A stretch of DNA of 64,000 nucleotides from Rhodococcus wratislaviensis. Its GTDB lineage: Bacteria; Actinomycetota; Actinomycetes; Mycobacteriales; Mycobacteriaceae. The stretch covers positions 620,001 to 684,000 of the forward strand of contig NZ_UAUI01000001.1 in the NCBI RefSeq assembly GCF_900455735.1, written 5' to 3'. Below, piece after piece: positions 8,747-16,492 of this stretch. Under the pieces are notes generated by a model. The model did no database searches. It saw only the letters and a list, made by a program, of their open reading frames with translations, and was not told where the DNA came from. How positions within the stretch are numbered: the stretch's first letter is position 1; every line of letters starts with the position of its first letter. The position numbers and the translations under genes are program-made.

Positions 8747-10000
8747 CTACTCGGCGGCCGAGGCGGCGAGAGGGTCGTAGTCGGGCGCGCTGAGCAGGGT
8801 GTGGAGCTGACGCCGGCGCACACCCATGTTCCCGCCGTCGAAGATGGGCAGCACCACCGCATCCTGCAGCAGGCGTGCGAGCGGTAGATCGTGGTTGTAG
8901 CTGTCGATGCCGACGATCCGCATCAGGTCGGTGATGACCTTCACCGCGGTTTCGGAGCCGTAGATCTTCGCCTGCACGGCCAGCTCGAGGGCGCTGGGCA
9001 ACTGGAGGTCGAGGGCCTGGCAGGCCTTCCAGCTCAGGTAGCGGGCCGCTTCGATGGCGATCTTGGCGTCGGCGAGGGCGTAGCCGACCGCCTGGTGCTC
9101 GATGATCGGGACCAATCCGGCGCGGCGCTCCGTCTTGGCGAAGTGCAACGTGAAGTCGAAGGCTGCGCGCATCAGCCCGACCCCGAAAACCCCGACCAGG
9201 GCGGCTGTTCCGGCGAAGCTGGCCTCCACTAGTTCGTTGCCCGACCCGACCTCGCCGAGGATGTTCTCGCGCGGGACTCGGACGTTGTCGAAGTGGAAGC
9301 GAGGGGTGAGGTGGCCGCGGTGCCCGAGGGTGTCGAAATCCTCGTCGGTGACAAGACCGTGCCCGGGTTTCGGAACCAGCAGTACCGAGGTGGCCCGCCC
9401 GGTCGGCCCGTTCCCGTCGACGTCGGTCCGGCAGACGACGGTGAGGAAGTCCACCCCGCCACCGTCCCATCCGGTGGCGTTGCTGATCCACTGCTTGGAG
9501 CCGTTGATCACCCATTCGTCACCGTCGAGCACCGCGGTGGTGCGGGTCCCTTCGGCGGGGGCGGGATCGGCGAAGTTGGCGATCCCGCCGGGTTCGCTGT
9601 GGCAGAACGCCGCCAATGGGGCACCGGTTCCGGAGAGGAAGGGGGCGAGGGTCCGCTGGATCTGTTCCGGGCTGCCGCCGTTGAGCACGGGCAGTAGTCC
9701 GAGCAGGGAGGCGAACGTGGTGAGTGAAACGTTCGCGTCGACCGCGTAGAACTCTTCGGCGATCAACGCCATGTCGACCAGGCCGTTGCCTTCACCGCCG
9801 GCGGGTGCCGGGATGATCTTGCGGAGCCAGCCCTGGGTGACGACCTCCTCATATGCAGGCCGCGTCGCGGCGAACCGTTCCCGAGCCGTGGGCAGGTGTC
9901 GGATCTTCTCGGCGATGTCGCCGAACGTGTTCTCCGCGAATGCCCGGGCGGACAACTGCAGTTCGCGCTGCTCGGCGGTCAAGGTGAAATCGATGGCCAT
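8747..10000 (-). CDS. Acyl-CoA dehydrogenase-family flavoprotein, Asp at catalytic-Glu position
   Basis: The protein has 417 residues in the normal order: helical N-domain (1-120), beta domain with FCHSEPGGIANFADPAP and WVINGSKQWISNATGW (FAD contacts), and C-terminal helical domain. VVLPIFDGGNMGVRRRQL (about 380-397) aligns with the usual IYEGTNQIQR loop, so Asp replaces the catalytic Glu and FDGGN replaces YEGTN. ACADs oxidise acyl-CoA to enoyl-CoA and pass electrons to ETF; Asp in this place is known from nitroalkane oxidase, so the substrate may not be a simple acyl-CoA. The start ATG at 10000 has AGGAGA upstream. A ~200-base gap separates it from the AraC gene at 10188 on the same strand. 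Confidence 0.85.
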   Translation of the reverse strand: MAIDFTLTAEQRELQLSARAFAENTFGDIAEKIRHLPTARERFAATRPAYEEVVTQGWLRKIIPAPAGGEGNGLVDMALIAEEFYAVDANVSLTTFASLLGLLPVLNGGSPEQIQRTLAPFLSGTGAPLAAFCHSEPGGIANFADPAPAEGTRTTAVLDGDEWVINGSKQWISNATGWDGGGVDFLTVVCRTDVDGNGPTGRATSVLLVPKPGHGLVTDEDFDTLGHRGHLTPRFHFDNVRVPRENILGEVGSGNELVEASFAGTAALVGVFGVGLMRAAFDFTLHFAKTERRAGLVPIIEHQAVGYALADAKIAIEAARYLSWKACQALDLQLPSALELAVQAKIYGSETAVKVITDLMRIVGIDSYNHDLPLARLLQDAVVLPIFDGGNMGVRRRQLHTLLSAPDYDPLAASAAE

Positions 10001-10187
10001 GCTGATCGTCTCCTGCTGGTGGTGGGTGCCGGCATCGAGCCGCACCGTCGGTGTCCCCCGGGACCGGGAGGTGCTGGCCGCACGGGACACCGGAATGTGA
10101 ACGACGTCACCATCCTGCGCTCTCCGTCGGGCACTGTCTTGGTGCCTGGCGCAGAGAAACTGGGACGGGGGCGAACTGCCGACTGCG

Positions 10188-11168
10188 TTACCGGAGCGGG
10201 TGGGCCGACTCGCCTGCGGTCATCGTTGCCCGGTACTCGCGGGGCGACTGCCCGAACGTCGACCGGAACAGCTTCGAGAAATACGAGGAATCGATCAGGC
10301 CCCAGCGGCCGGCGAGCGTCCCGATCGGGACCGAGCTCATTCTCGGGTCCCGGAGGTCCCGGCTCACCCGTTCGAGGCGTCGCCGTCGAATGCAGGACGT
10401 GACCGTGATCCCCTCCCCCTCGAACAGCATCTGCAGGTAGCGAATCGAAATGTTATGGGCGCCGGCGATGGTCGGGCTGCTCAGTTCGGGGTCATCGAGT
10501 CGTGCATCGATGAATGCCTTGATCTTCAGCAGCAGTGCGTGTTGGTGGGTCTCCGGCGGCACGTTCGATTCCGAGCCCAGTTGTTCGGCGAATGCCGCGG
10601 CGAGCAGGTTCAGCACGGCGTCGCCGAGATCAAAACTGGAGGCGAGCTGCCCGGTCTCCATCTGCTCAGCGACCGTCATCAAGAACGGCGACACCAGAGC
10701 GCCGATGCCCCGGCGCCCGGAGATACGGCGGGCCGTTACCACCTCGGAATCGCCGGACCGCAGCCGCAACAGCTCACGCGGGAACATCAGCACGAGCTGT
10801 CGAAAATCGTCCTCGAACGCCAGGCCGTATGGTCGGCGGGTGTCGTAAACGGCGAAGTCGCCGGGAGTCAGCGCCGCTTCCCGGCCATCCTGCGTGACCA
10901 GGCAGTACCCCCGCAGCTGCATGCCCAGATTCAAGTAGCCCGGATCTGAACGACGAATCGTCGCCGCAGTCCGCTCGACCTCGACCGGGCCGCCGCTGAC
11001 ATCACTCACCTGCACGGTTCCTACCGACTGCCCCCGGAGGCCTCCGCGGAACCCGCCGTCCCGGCGCACCCGCGCCTCGAGGGGAACGAAGGTGCTCGCC
11101 ACCGCGTCACACCAGGCGTCGAAACGATCGGCAGGCGACAACACGTCTGTGTGCACGATCTCTGTCAT
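10188..11168 (-). CDS. AraC-family regulator (AraC-binding-like N-domain)
   Basis: The protein has 326 residues. The N-terminal half (1-190) is the AraC_binding_2/ThcR-like sensor, starting with SPADRFDAWCDAVASTFVPL. The C-terminal 100 residues carry the two helix-turn-helices of AraC, including ISIRYLQMLFEGEGITVTSC and GLIDSSYFSKLFRSTFGQSP. Such proteins usually activate catabolic or P450 genes with an aromatic or alcohol inducer. It is divergent from the aldehyde dehydrogenase at 11468 and upstream of the flavoprotein at 8747 on the same strand, so it could control either. ATG 11168 has GGGTGGT upstream. Confidence 0.88.
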   Translation of the reverse strand: MTEIVHTDVLSPADRFDAWCDAVASTFVPLEARVRRDGGFRGGLRGQSVGTVQVSDVSGGPVEVERTAATIRRSDPGYLNLGMQLRGYCLVTQDGREAALTPGDFAVYDTRRPYGLAFEDDFRQLVLMFPRELLRLRSGDSEVVTARRISGRRGIGALVSPFLMTVAEQMETGQLASSFDLGDAVLNLLAAAFAEQLGSESNVPPETHQHALLLKIKAFIDARLDDPELSSPTIAGAHNISIRYLQMLFEGEGITVTSCIRRRRLERVSRDLRDPRMSSVPIGTLAGRWGLIDSSYFSKLFRSTFGQSPREYRATMTAGESAHPLR

Positions 11169-11255
11169 GGTCGTACCACCCACTTCGCCTCACCCGGCGA
11201 CCTTCGGGACGAAATGCCCCGACGGGCCGAACCGGAGCACTAGACAACGCATAAT

Positions 11256-11273
11256 ACCGAATGATCGTTCGGT
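11256..11273. promoter_or_regulatory. Candidate TetR-type operator between araC-like gene and aldehyde dehydrogenase
   Basis: ACCGAATGATCGTTCGGT is an 18-base palindrome with perfect ACCGAA/TTCGGT arms and a GATC centre, the form used by many actinobacterial TetR repressors. It sits about 195 bases before the dehydrogenase start and 90 bases before the AraC start. No TetR gene is adjacent; the closest is at 7030-7635, whose own candidate operator is different. Confidence 0.45.
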
Positions 11274-11467
11274 GCGCTAGGCCGTCCGACCATACCCTGG
11301 CATGCGGGATACCGAGTGCGTCCACGTCACACAGGCTCTGCGCTGCGTTACAAGACACTGCGTTCGCCCCGGCGCACGATGGGGTTGGAGGCCTTGAGGG
11401 CGGCCAGGCGCGGTTCGCCAGTCGGCCTACAAGACCGCAAAAACACCCCGCCGCAAGGAGACCCAGC

Positions 11468-12939
11468 GTGATCATGTCAGCCGACCATTCGGTCGATACT
11501 CAGTTCGCCACCGAGCTTTTCATCGGAGGCCGGTGGCGTCCGAGCAGCGCCGGCACCCTCGTCAACCTCAATCCGGCCACCGAGGAACCCCTGGCGGATA
11601 TCGCCGACGGCACCGCCGCGGACGTGGACGACGCGGTGCGTGCTGCCCGCGGCCAACTCGACGGTGAATGGGGTTCGTGGAGTGGGATCGACCGCGGCAA
11701 GGTCCTGAACCGGATCGCCGACCTGATCGAGCGTGACGGCGATCTCCTCGCCCGGCTCGAGGCACTCGACATCGGCAAGCCGGTCGGACAGCCGACAATT
11801 CTCGATATCCCGAACGCGGCCAACACCTTTCGTCACTTTGCCGGCTGGGCCGACAAGATCACGGTCAGGCAATTCCCACCGCCGGTTACTTCGGCAAACC
11901 CACCCACTCGTACACCGTCCGCGAGCCGGTCGGCGTCATCGGGGCGATCATCCCCTGGAACACCCCGCTGATGATCACCGGCTGGAAGCTCGCCCCCGCC
12001 CTGGCCGCGGGGAACACCGTGGTGATCAAGCCGCCCGAGGCGGCGCCGCTGTCGATCCTGCACCTCGGTCGGCTGCTCGCGGAGGCCGGCCTCCCGCCTG
12101 GAACGGTGAACATTGTGCCCGGGGACGGGGCGGTGGCCGGGAACGCGCTCGTCGAACACCCCGACGTCGACAAGATCAGCTTCACCGGCAGCCCCGCCGT
12201 CGGTCGCCTCATCCAGGAGCGCGCGGCGAAGACCGTCAAGCGCGTCACGCTGGAGCTGGGCGGCAAGTCCCCGCAGATCATCCTTGACGACGCCGATCTC
12301 GAAGCGGCGATCAATGGCACTGCAATGGGCTTGTTCTTCAACCAGGGCGAGACGTGCGCTGCCGGCACCCGCGTCCTGGTGCACCGATCGCTGTACGGTG
12401 CGGTCGTCGACGGTCTTGCGGCGGCGGCCGACGCGCAGGTGCTCGGCGACCCGTTCGACCCGGCCACGACGATGGGGGCCCTGGTGGACGCCAAGCAGCG
12501 GGACACCGTCCTGCGCTACGTCACCATCGGTACTGACGAGGGTGCCCGGCTGGCCGCCGGCGGCGCCCGCCATCAGGGCCCGGGTTACTTCGTGCGGCCC
12601 ACGATCTTCGCCGACGCGACCAACGACATGACCATCGCCCGCGAGGAAATCTTCGGCCCCGTCGGCACCGTGATCCCCTTCGACGATCCGGCCGAAGCGA
12701 TCCGCCTGGCGAACCAGACCCAGTACGGGCTCGCCGCGAGCATCTGGACCCGAGACGTCTCCCGCGCCCATATCCTCGCCCGCCGGGTCCGCGCCGGGGC
12801 GGTGTGGGTGAACGGGTGGGCAGCATTGGATCCCGCCCTCCCTTGGGGCGGCATGAAAACCAGCGGCGTCGGACGCGAGCTGGGCTGGAGCGGCATCCTC
12901 GCCAACACGGAAGAAAAGGCCGTCACGATCGTGTTGTAG
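11468..12939 (+). pseudogene. NAD(P)+-dependent aldehyde dehydrogenase with one-base frameshift
   Basis: Two frames join into one full-length ALDH of about 490 residues. Frame one runs from GTG 11468 (AAGGAG seven bases upstream) through LFIGGRWRPSSAG and AGWADKIT. The sequence then shifts near 11862, where the natural reading needs one extra C to give ITGQAIPTAGYFGKPTHSY. The second frame contains GVIGAIIPWNTPL, the Glu motif LELGGKSPQIIL, the Cys motif FNQGETCAAG and PTIFADATNDMTIAREEIFG, so all catalytic residues remain. ALDHs oxidise an aldehyde to its acid. Either the gene is freshly inactivated or the base is a sequencing error; the intact downstream frame favours a recent or artefactual change. 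Confidence 0.85.
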
Positions 12940-12988
12940 CGATCGCGAAGATGGGACCGACGCGTGTCCGGCCCATCCACAACGTGAG

Positions 12989-13070
12989 CCCGGGCGACCA
13001 CCGCCGCGGACGTAGCCGCCCACAGTGGTCGCCCGGGTGTCGGCCATCCTGTGACGGCAGCAGGATGGGC
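12989..13070. terminator. Two strong inverted repeats after the aldehyde dehydrogenase
   Basis: CCCGGGCGACCAC at 12989-13001 pairs perfectly with GTGGTCGCCCGGG at 13025-13037. Just after it, CCATCCTG and CAGGATGG (about 13043-13067) form a second stem. The position, 50 bases past the stop codon, suits a transcription terminator of the U-poor actinobacterial type. Confidence 0.5.
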
Positions 13071-13317
13071 GGTGGTGGCCCTTGACGGCTGCATGACGTC
13101 GGCCGCGGGCCTGCCCGATATGGTGTTGCACCAACTTCGCTGTGCCGGCGGGCTGCGGCCACGATTTGCGCTGAGGCGACTTTGTCACCGACGTGTGCGA
13201 TGCCCACAATCGTCCAGCACCTTCCTGGCAGTCAGCTACGAGCAAACAAACTGCAGCAGAGAATGATTCGACCATCGAACCGGGACCACACAGGTGCGCG
13301 GCAGGAGGATGAACAGG

Positions 13318-13623
13318 GTGGAACGAGGATCTCCTGGTAGGACGCGGCGCGGCAGGCGCGACAGACTACGTCTCGGTGGCGCCGACTCAGGGCAGATCGA
13401 TACCGAGTCTTCAGCATTGGTTGAATTCGCGCTGCGCTGGCTCCCGTTCGGCGGCCCGCGGGCCGATGACATTCTTGTGACCTTCGGCATCAGCACGCTG
13501 ACCTTCGCTCGGCGGCTCCAGGAGGTCCTGGCCTCGGATCACCCGCCCCGCCTGTCGCTGGCGGAGCGAAACGGTCTGCGTGAGATGGCCGCCGCCCTCG
13601 GCCGTCCTTCGGAGCGGCCATGA
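13318..13623 (+). CDS. DUF3263-like small protein
   Basis: The protein has about 101 residues. After a basic N-terminus, residues 35-75 read LVEFALRWLPFGGPRADDIL, then VTFGISTLTFARRLQEVL, matching the actinobacterial DUF3263 pattern (FE..W...GG..E.I...FG.S..R...L), whose helical fold resembles a small DNA-binding or adaptor domain. Two more members occur at 48953-49252 and 51328-51801. I chose GTG 13318 because AGGAGG lies eight bases upstream; an ATG at 13309 overlaps that ribosome site. Function unknown. Confidence 0.65.
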   Translation: MERGSPGRTRRGRRDRLRLGGADSGQIDTESSALVEFALRWLPFGGPRADDILVTFGISTLTFARRLQEVLASDHPPRLSLAERNGLREMAAALGRPSERP

Positions 13624-13682
13624 CCCTTGGGATCGGTATCTATCGAGGCCGTCGCGAGCTCAACTGAGCCTCGCGACTCCTC

Positions 13683-13841
13683 CTAGCGCTCCTCCAAGGT
13701 GGTCACGACCACGTCCGGGCAATCCCATAATGACGCCGGATCCATCTCCCCCCAGCAGATGACGCGTTTCGCGACGTAGCCGATACCTCCACTCGGGACC
13801 TCGCCGAAAACCTGGAAGGTTCGATAAATGCCCGCACTCAT
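13683..13841 (-). CDS. Possible 52-residue protein
   Basis: The leftward frame from ATG 13841 encodes MSAGIYRTFQVFGEVPSGGI, continues GYVAKRVICWGEMDP and ends VVVTTLEER. Residue mix and third-position GC look coding-like, unlike the overlapping longer frames. The ribosome site is weak. No family recognised; it may be an independent small protein or the tail of a lost gene. Confidence 0.4.
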   Translation of the reverse strand: MSAGIYRTFQVFGEVPSGGIGYVAKRVICWGEMDPASLWDCPDVVVTTLEER

Positions 13842-14042
13842 CTTTCATGCTGCGATCGCAATCGCCAGACTGCTGACACCCCGCGGGGTCATAGAGACAG
13901 TCCAACGCATGCTTACACATATCGCTGTCACGCGAGCCACTACGAGATGGCTAACCATGGCAGCCGAACAGCAAGAGGACTTTGGTTATCGTCCGTTGAG
14001 AGATGGACCGGCCGAGTCGAACGCCGCGTCCCAGTAAGCCGA

Positions 14043-14153
14043 CCACTACGCGACTGGGGCAAGACCTGGAACGACCCGAAGCCATTCGTCTGGCCCAAGA
14101 CCGCCGAGGAGGCACTCGATCCCCTCGCGAAACATATCTCACGAATTTCTTGA
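14043..14153 (+). mobile_element. IS630-family transposase, C-terminal crumb
   Basis: The last ~35 codons before the stop at 14151-14153 read RDWGKTWNDPKPFVWPKTAE and then ALDPLAKHISRI, the well-known C-terminal end of IS630-type DDE transposases (the W N . . P K P F V W . K T A . E motif). Nothing of the catalytic core remains upstream, and no inverted repeat pair was found. Confidence 0.65.
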
Positions 14154-14383
14154 CGCGGGATACCTGCGAGTAGAGCGCGACGCGCCAACCTTCTGCGCGT
14201 AGGCCGCCCCACGCGCGCCCCGCTTCGCCCCGGCCCAACTTTTGTTCGTCTGGGAACAAGACGTGGCGTCACAACCCAGAAACAATCGGTGATGCCACGC
14301 ACGCAATCGCGGGACCCGGTTCCGGTCTGAGCCCAAATGCGAAGAAGCAATCCATCACTACACACAGAGATCGGTTGAAATCG

Positions 14384-15103
14384 ATGTTGAACACAAACCT
14401 GTCCGGCAGCACCGTTGTCATCACAGGGGGGGCCGCAGGAATCGGCCTGGCCACTGCTGAGCTCGCAGCGCAACGCGGCGCCACGGTCGTGCTGACCGAC
14501 CGTTCCGAGGCCACCCTCGAGGCAGCAGTGGAGAAGATCGGCCCCAACGCGGACTATCGGGTCCTCGATGTCACCGATACCACCGCAGTCGAGGACGTCA
14601 TGGCATCGGTGGGCACCATCGACCACCTCTTCACCTGCGCGTCAGGGATCACAGTCGCCCCGTTTACCGAAATCACCGAGGAACAGATGCGGGACTTCTT
14701 CGAGGTCAAGTGGTGGGGGCAGTACCGGAGCGTCAAAGCCGCGCTGCCACACATCCCAAAGGAGACCGGTTCGATCACGCTGGTTTCCGGATACCTCTAC
14801 CGCAAGGTCGACCCAGGCTATTCCGCGTTCGCAGCCGTCAATGGTGCGGTCGAGGCCACGGTCAAGTCTCTAGCGATCGAGCTTGCGCCGCTACGTGTCA
14901 ACGCCCTTGCACCGGGGCCCGTTGACACCCACAAGCGCCGAATGAGCGATGCCGAGCACAGGTCCTATCGCGAGCAGGTCGCGGCATCACTTCCGATCGG
15001 CCGTCCTGGTGAGGTAGAGGAGCTTGCGGGTGCCGCACTGTTCCTAATGGAGAACACTTTCACCACCGGCATCACGCTCGATGTCGACGGCGGCAAGCGG
15101 TGA
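14384..15103 (+). CDS. SDR-fold protein lacking the Tyr-Lys catalytic pair
   Basis: The protein has 239 residues. The cofactor turn TGGAAGIGLATAEL is perfect and LTDRSEATLEAA suggests NAD(H) preference. DHLFTCASGI stands where NNAG should be. The catalytic stretch reads SGYLYRKVDPGYSAFAAVNG; aligned with the usual YxxSK helix, the Tyr is Phe and the Lys is Asn. The end (RPGEVEELAGAALFLMEN, TGITLDVDGGKR) is classical. It may bind NAD without normal SDR chemistry or act with its neighbour. The stop overlaps the next start (GTGA), so the two are translationally coupled. Confidence 0.85.
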   Translation: MLNTNLSGSTVVITGGAAGIGLATAELAAQRGATVVLTDRSEATLEAAVEKIGPNADYRVLDVTDTTAVEDVMASVGTIDHLFTCASGITVAPFTEITEEQMRDFFEVKWWGQYRSVKAALPHIPKETGSITLVSGYLYRKVDPGYSAFAAVNGAVEATVKSLAIELAPLRVNALAPGPVDTHKRRMSDAEHRSYREQVAASLPIGRPGEVEELAGAALFLMENTFTTGITLDVDGGKR

Positions 15104-15474
15104 GCGACGCCGACACAATCTTCGCTGAGGTGCTGGCCGCCTGGGGGCGACGTTTCAATGCGGGCGACGCCCGCGGGGTCTCCGACATGTTCACCGCCAA
15201 CGCGATCTTTCAGGGGCTATGCCCCGAGCCGAAGTTCGGCAAGGGCGAGATCCTGACGTACTACGAGAACGTCCCAGCCAGCACAACAGTTCTCGCCCAG
15301 CCCATCTCGGTGTATCGAATCGGTGAGGACTTCATCGGCGGAATCGCCGAAATCGTCTTCACCGAGCCCGACGGACGCCAAAGGCCGGTCAACCTGTCGA
15401 TGCTTCTCTGCGCGGACCGCGGGGCATGGCTGATCTGTCACTATCACGTTTCGGATGGTCAGCCAGAAGATTGA
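15100..15474 (+). CDS. NTF2-like/SnoaL-like protein coupled to SDR
   Basis: The protein has 124 residues with the NTF2-like cone fold: helical start (FAEVLAAWGRRFNAGDARGV), then YYENVPASTTVLAQPISVYR and a final strand AWLICHYHVSDG. Such proteins act as small isomerases, cyclases or ligand-binding partners. It overlaps the upstream SDR by four bases, so the two products are made together and probably act on one substrate. Confidence 0.8.
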   Translation: MSDADTIFAEVLAAWGRRFNAGDARGVSDMFTANAIFQGLCPEPKFGKGEILTYYENVPASTTVLAQPISVYRIGEDFIGGIAEIVFTEPDGRQRPVNLSMLLCADRGAWLICHYHVSDGQPED

Positions 15475-15590
15475 TCCCGTGCCGTATTCGCGAGGACGAG
15501 TTGATTCAGGCGTCCGAGCTCGTCACGGTCGCCCGGCGCGCGCACCACCCAGATACGGATGTGGCGAGCGCGAGGCTGGCGGAACTGCGG

Positions 15591-15776
15591 TGAAGGCGCG
15601 GTCGGTGCAGGCGATCAACTCCGCCTACCGCCCACCGCCCTGCGGCCCGTTCGAGAGATACTCCGATCAAGCCCGCCAGGTGGTCGTCCTCGCCGCCGGC
15701 GCCGCCCGCACCCACCACCAGAACTCCGTCGGCACCGAACACCTGCTCGTCGGGATCCTCGACGCCGGCGGCCCCG
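15591..15776 (+). pseudogene. Clp N-terminal domain fragment
   Basis: A frame beginning at GTG 15591 encodes FERYSDQARQVVVLAAGAAR and NSVGTEHLLVGILDAG, the first repeat of the Clp_N domain found in ClpA/ClpC-type unfoldases. The frame then degenerates, with no second repeat or AAA+ module. Just upstream (15472-15590) a different frame looks coding (EDELIQASELVTVARRAHHP) but is unidentified. Confidence 0.55.
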
Positions 15777-15825
15777 GAGCCATGACACGGGCATCACCCC
15801 AACACCGTTACCGCCGAGCATTTGA

Positions 15826-16170
15826 CACTCGACCCACCAGGTCACGAGCGGACCCGAAGGATGGCGGGGCAGCACCGCGTGCCGCGGTATCGAACCGTCG
15901 ATGTTCGTCTCCCCCGACAAGGAACGCGGTACCGCCCGAAGTCACCGCGAATCACGAGCCCGGCCGATCTGCCAGCACTGCCCCGTACTCACCCAGTGCC
16001 GCGAGCACGCCCTGACGACGGGCGAACCGTACGGAATCTGGGGCGGCATGACCGAGGACGACCGCAGACGACACACCAACCGAGCTCGCCGCGGCGAGCA
16101 ACGACCCCTCGCGCCCCGGCACGCGACACCGGCCACCGCCGACGCCCTTCACCTGAGCTGCGCCCGGTAA
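15826..16170 (+). pseudogene. WhiB-family iron-sulfur protein, 5'-truncated
   Basis: The frame carries all four WhiB cluster cysteines: ACRGIEPSMF (Cys1), CQHCPVLTQC (Cys2-4), followed by EPYGIWGGMTEDDRRR, the GVWGG-type turn and basic DNA-contact region. However, the frame opens after a stop at 15823 and has no usable start before Cys1; the first ATG (15901) would drop Cys1. WhiB proteins are actinobacterial [4Fe-4S] regulators that bind sigma factors. It lies directly after the Clp_N fragment, so it is most likely a decayed copy. Confidence 0.65.
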
Positions 16171-16492
16171 CCACCGCGTCCAGCGCGGCATCCCGACGAC
16201 CCCACCACCCGACGGAGAACCCCGGATCGGCACCCGAATGCGTACCAGATCAACAGTTTTGGACAACCCACGTCCGGTGGAGCATCGCCGATCGAGACGC
16301 CCGAACGCGTCAACGACGCGATGCTTACGGCCTCGAAAGCGAGGACGGTCCCGTCGAAGCGACGGAAGCACCGATTGTCACCGGTCGGGATGACGGCTTG
16401 ACCGCCCGGGTCGGCGAAGATCACCGCCGCACCGCCGGAAAATGTGCCCTCAACTGGCCAGTGAACCGGCCGTTCGGCTCGCGGTGGCTAAG
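16171..16492. other. No gene seen
   Basis: The 322 bases between the WhiB remnant and the end of the leftward histidine kinase gene carry no supportable reading frame. The two genes converge here, so a terminator would be expected, but I did not find a convincing hairpin. Confidence 0.35.

Noticed and set aside
15901..16170. WhiB gene starting at ATG 15901 as an intact gene
   Set aside because: That start removes the first cluster cysteine, which is present just upstream in the same frame; truncation is more likely.
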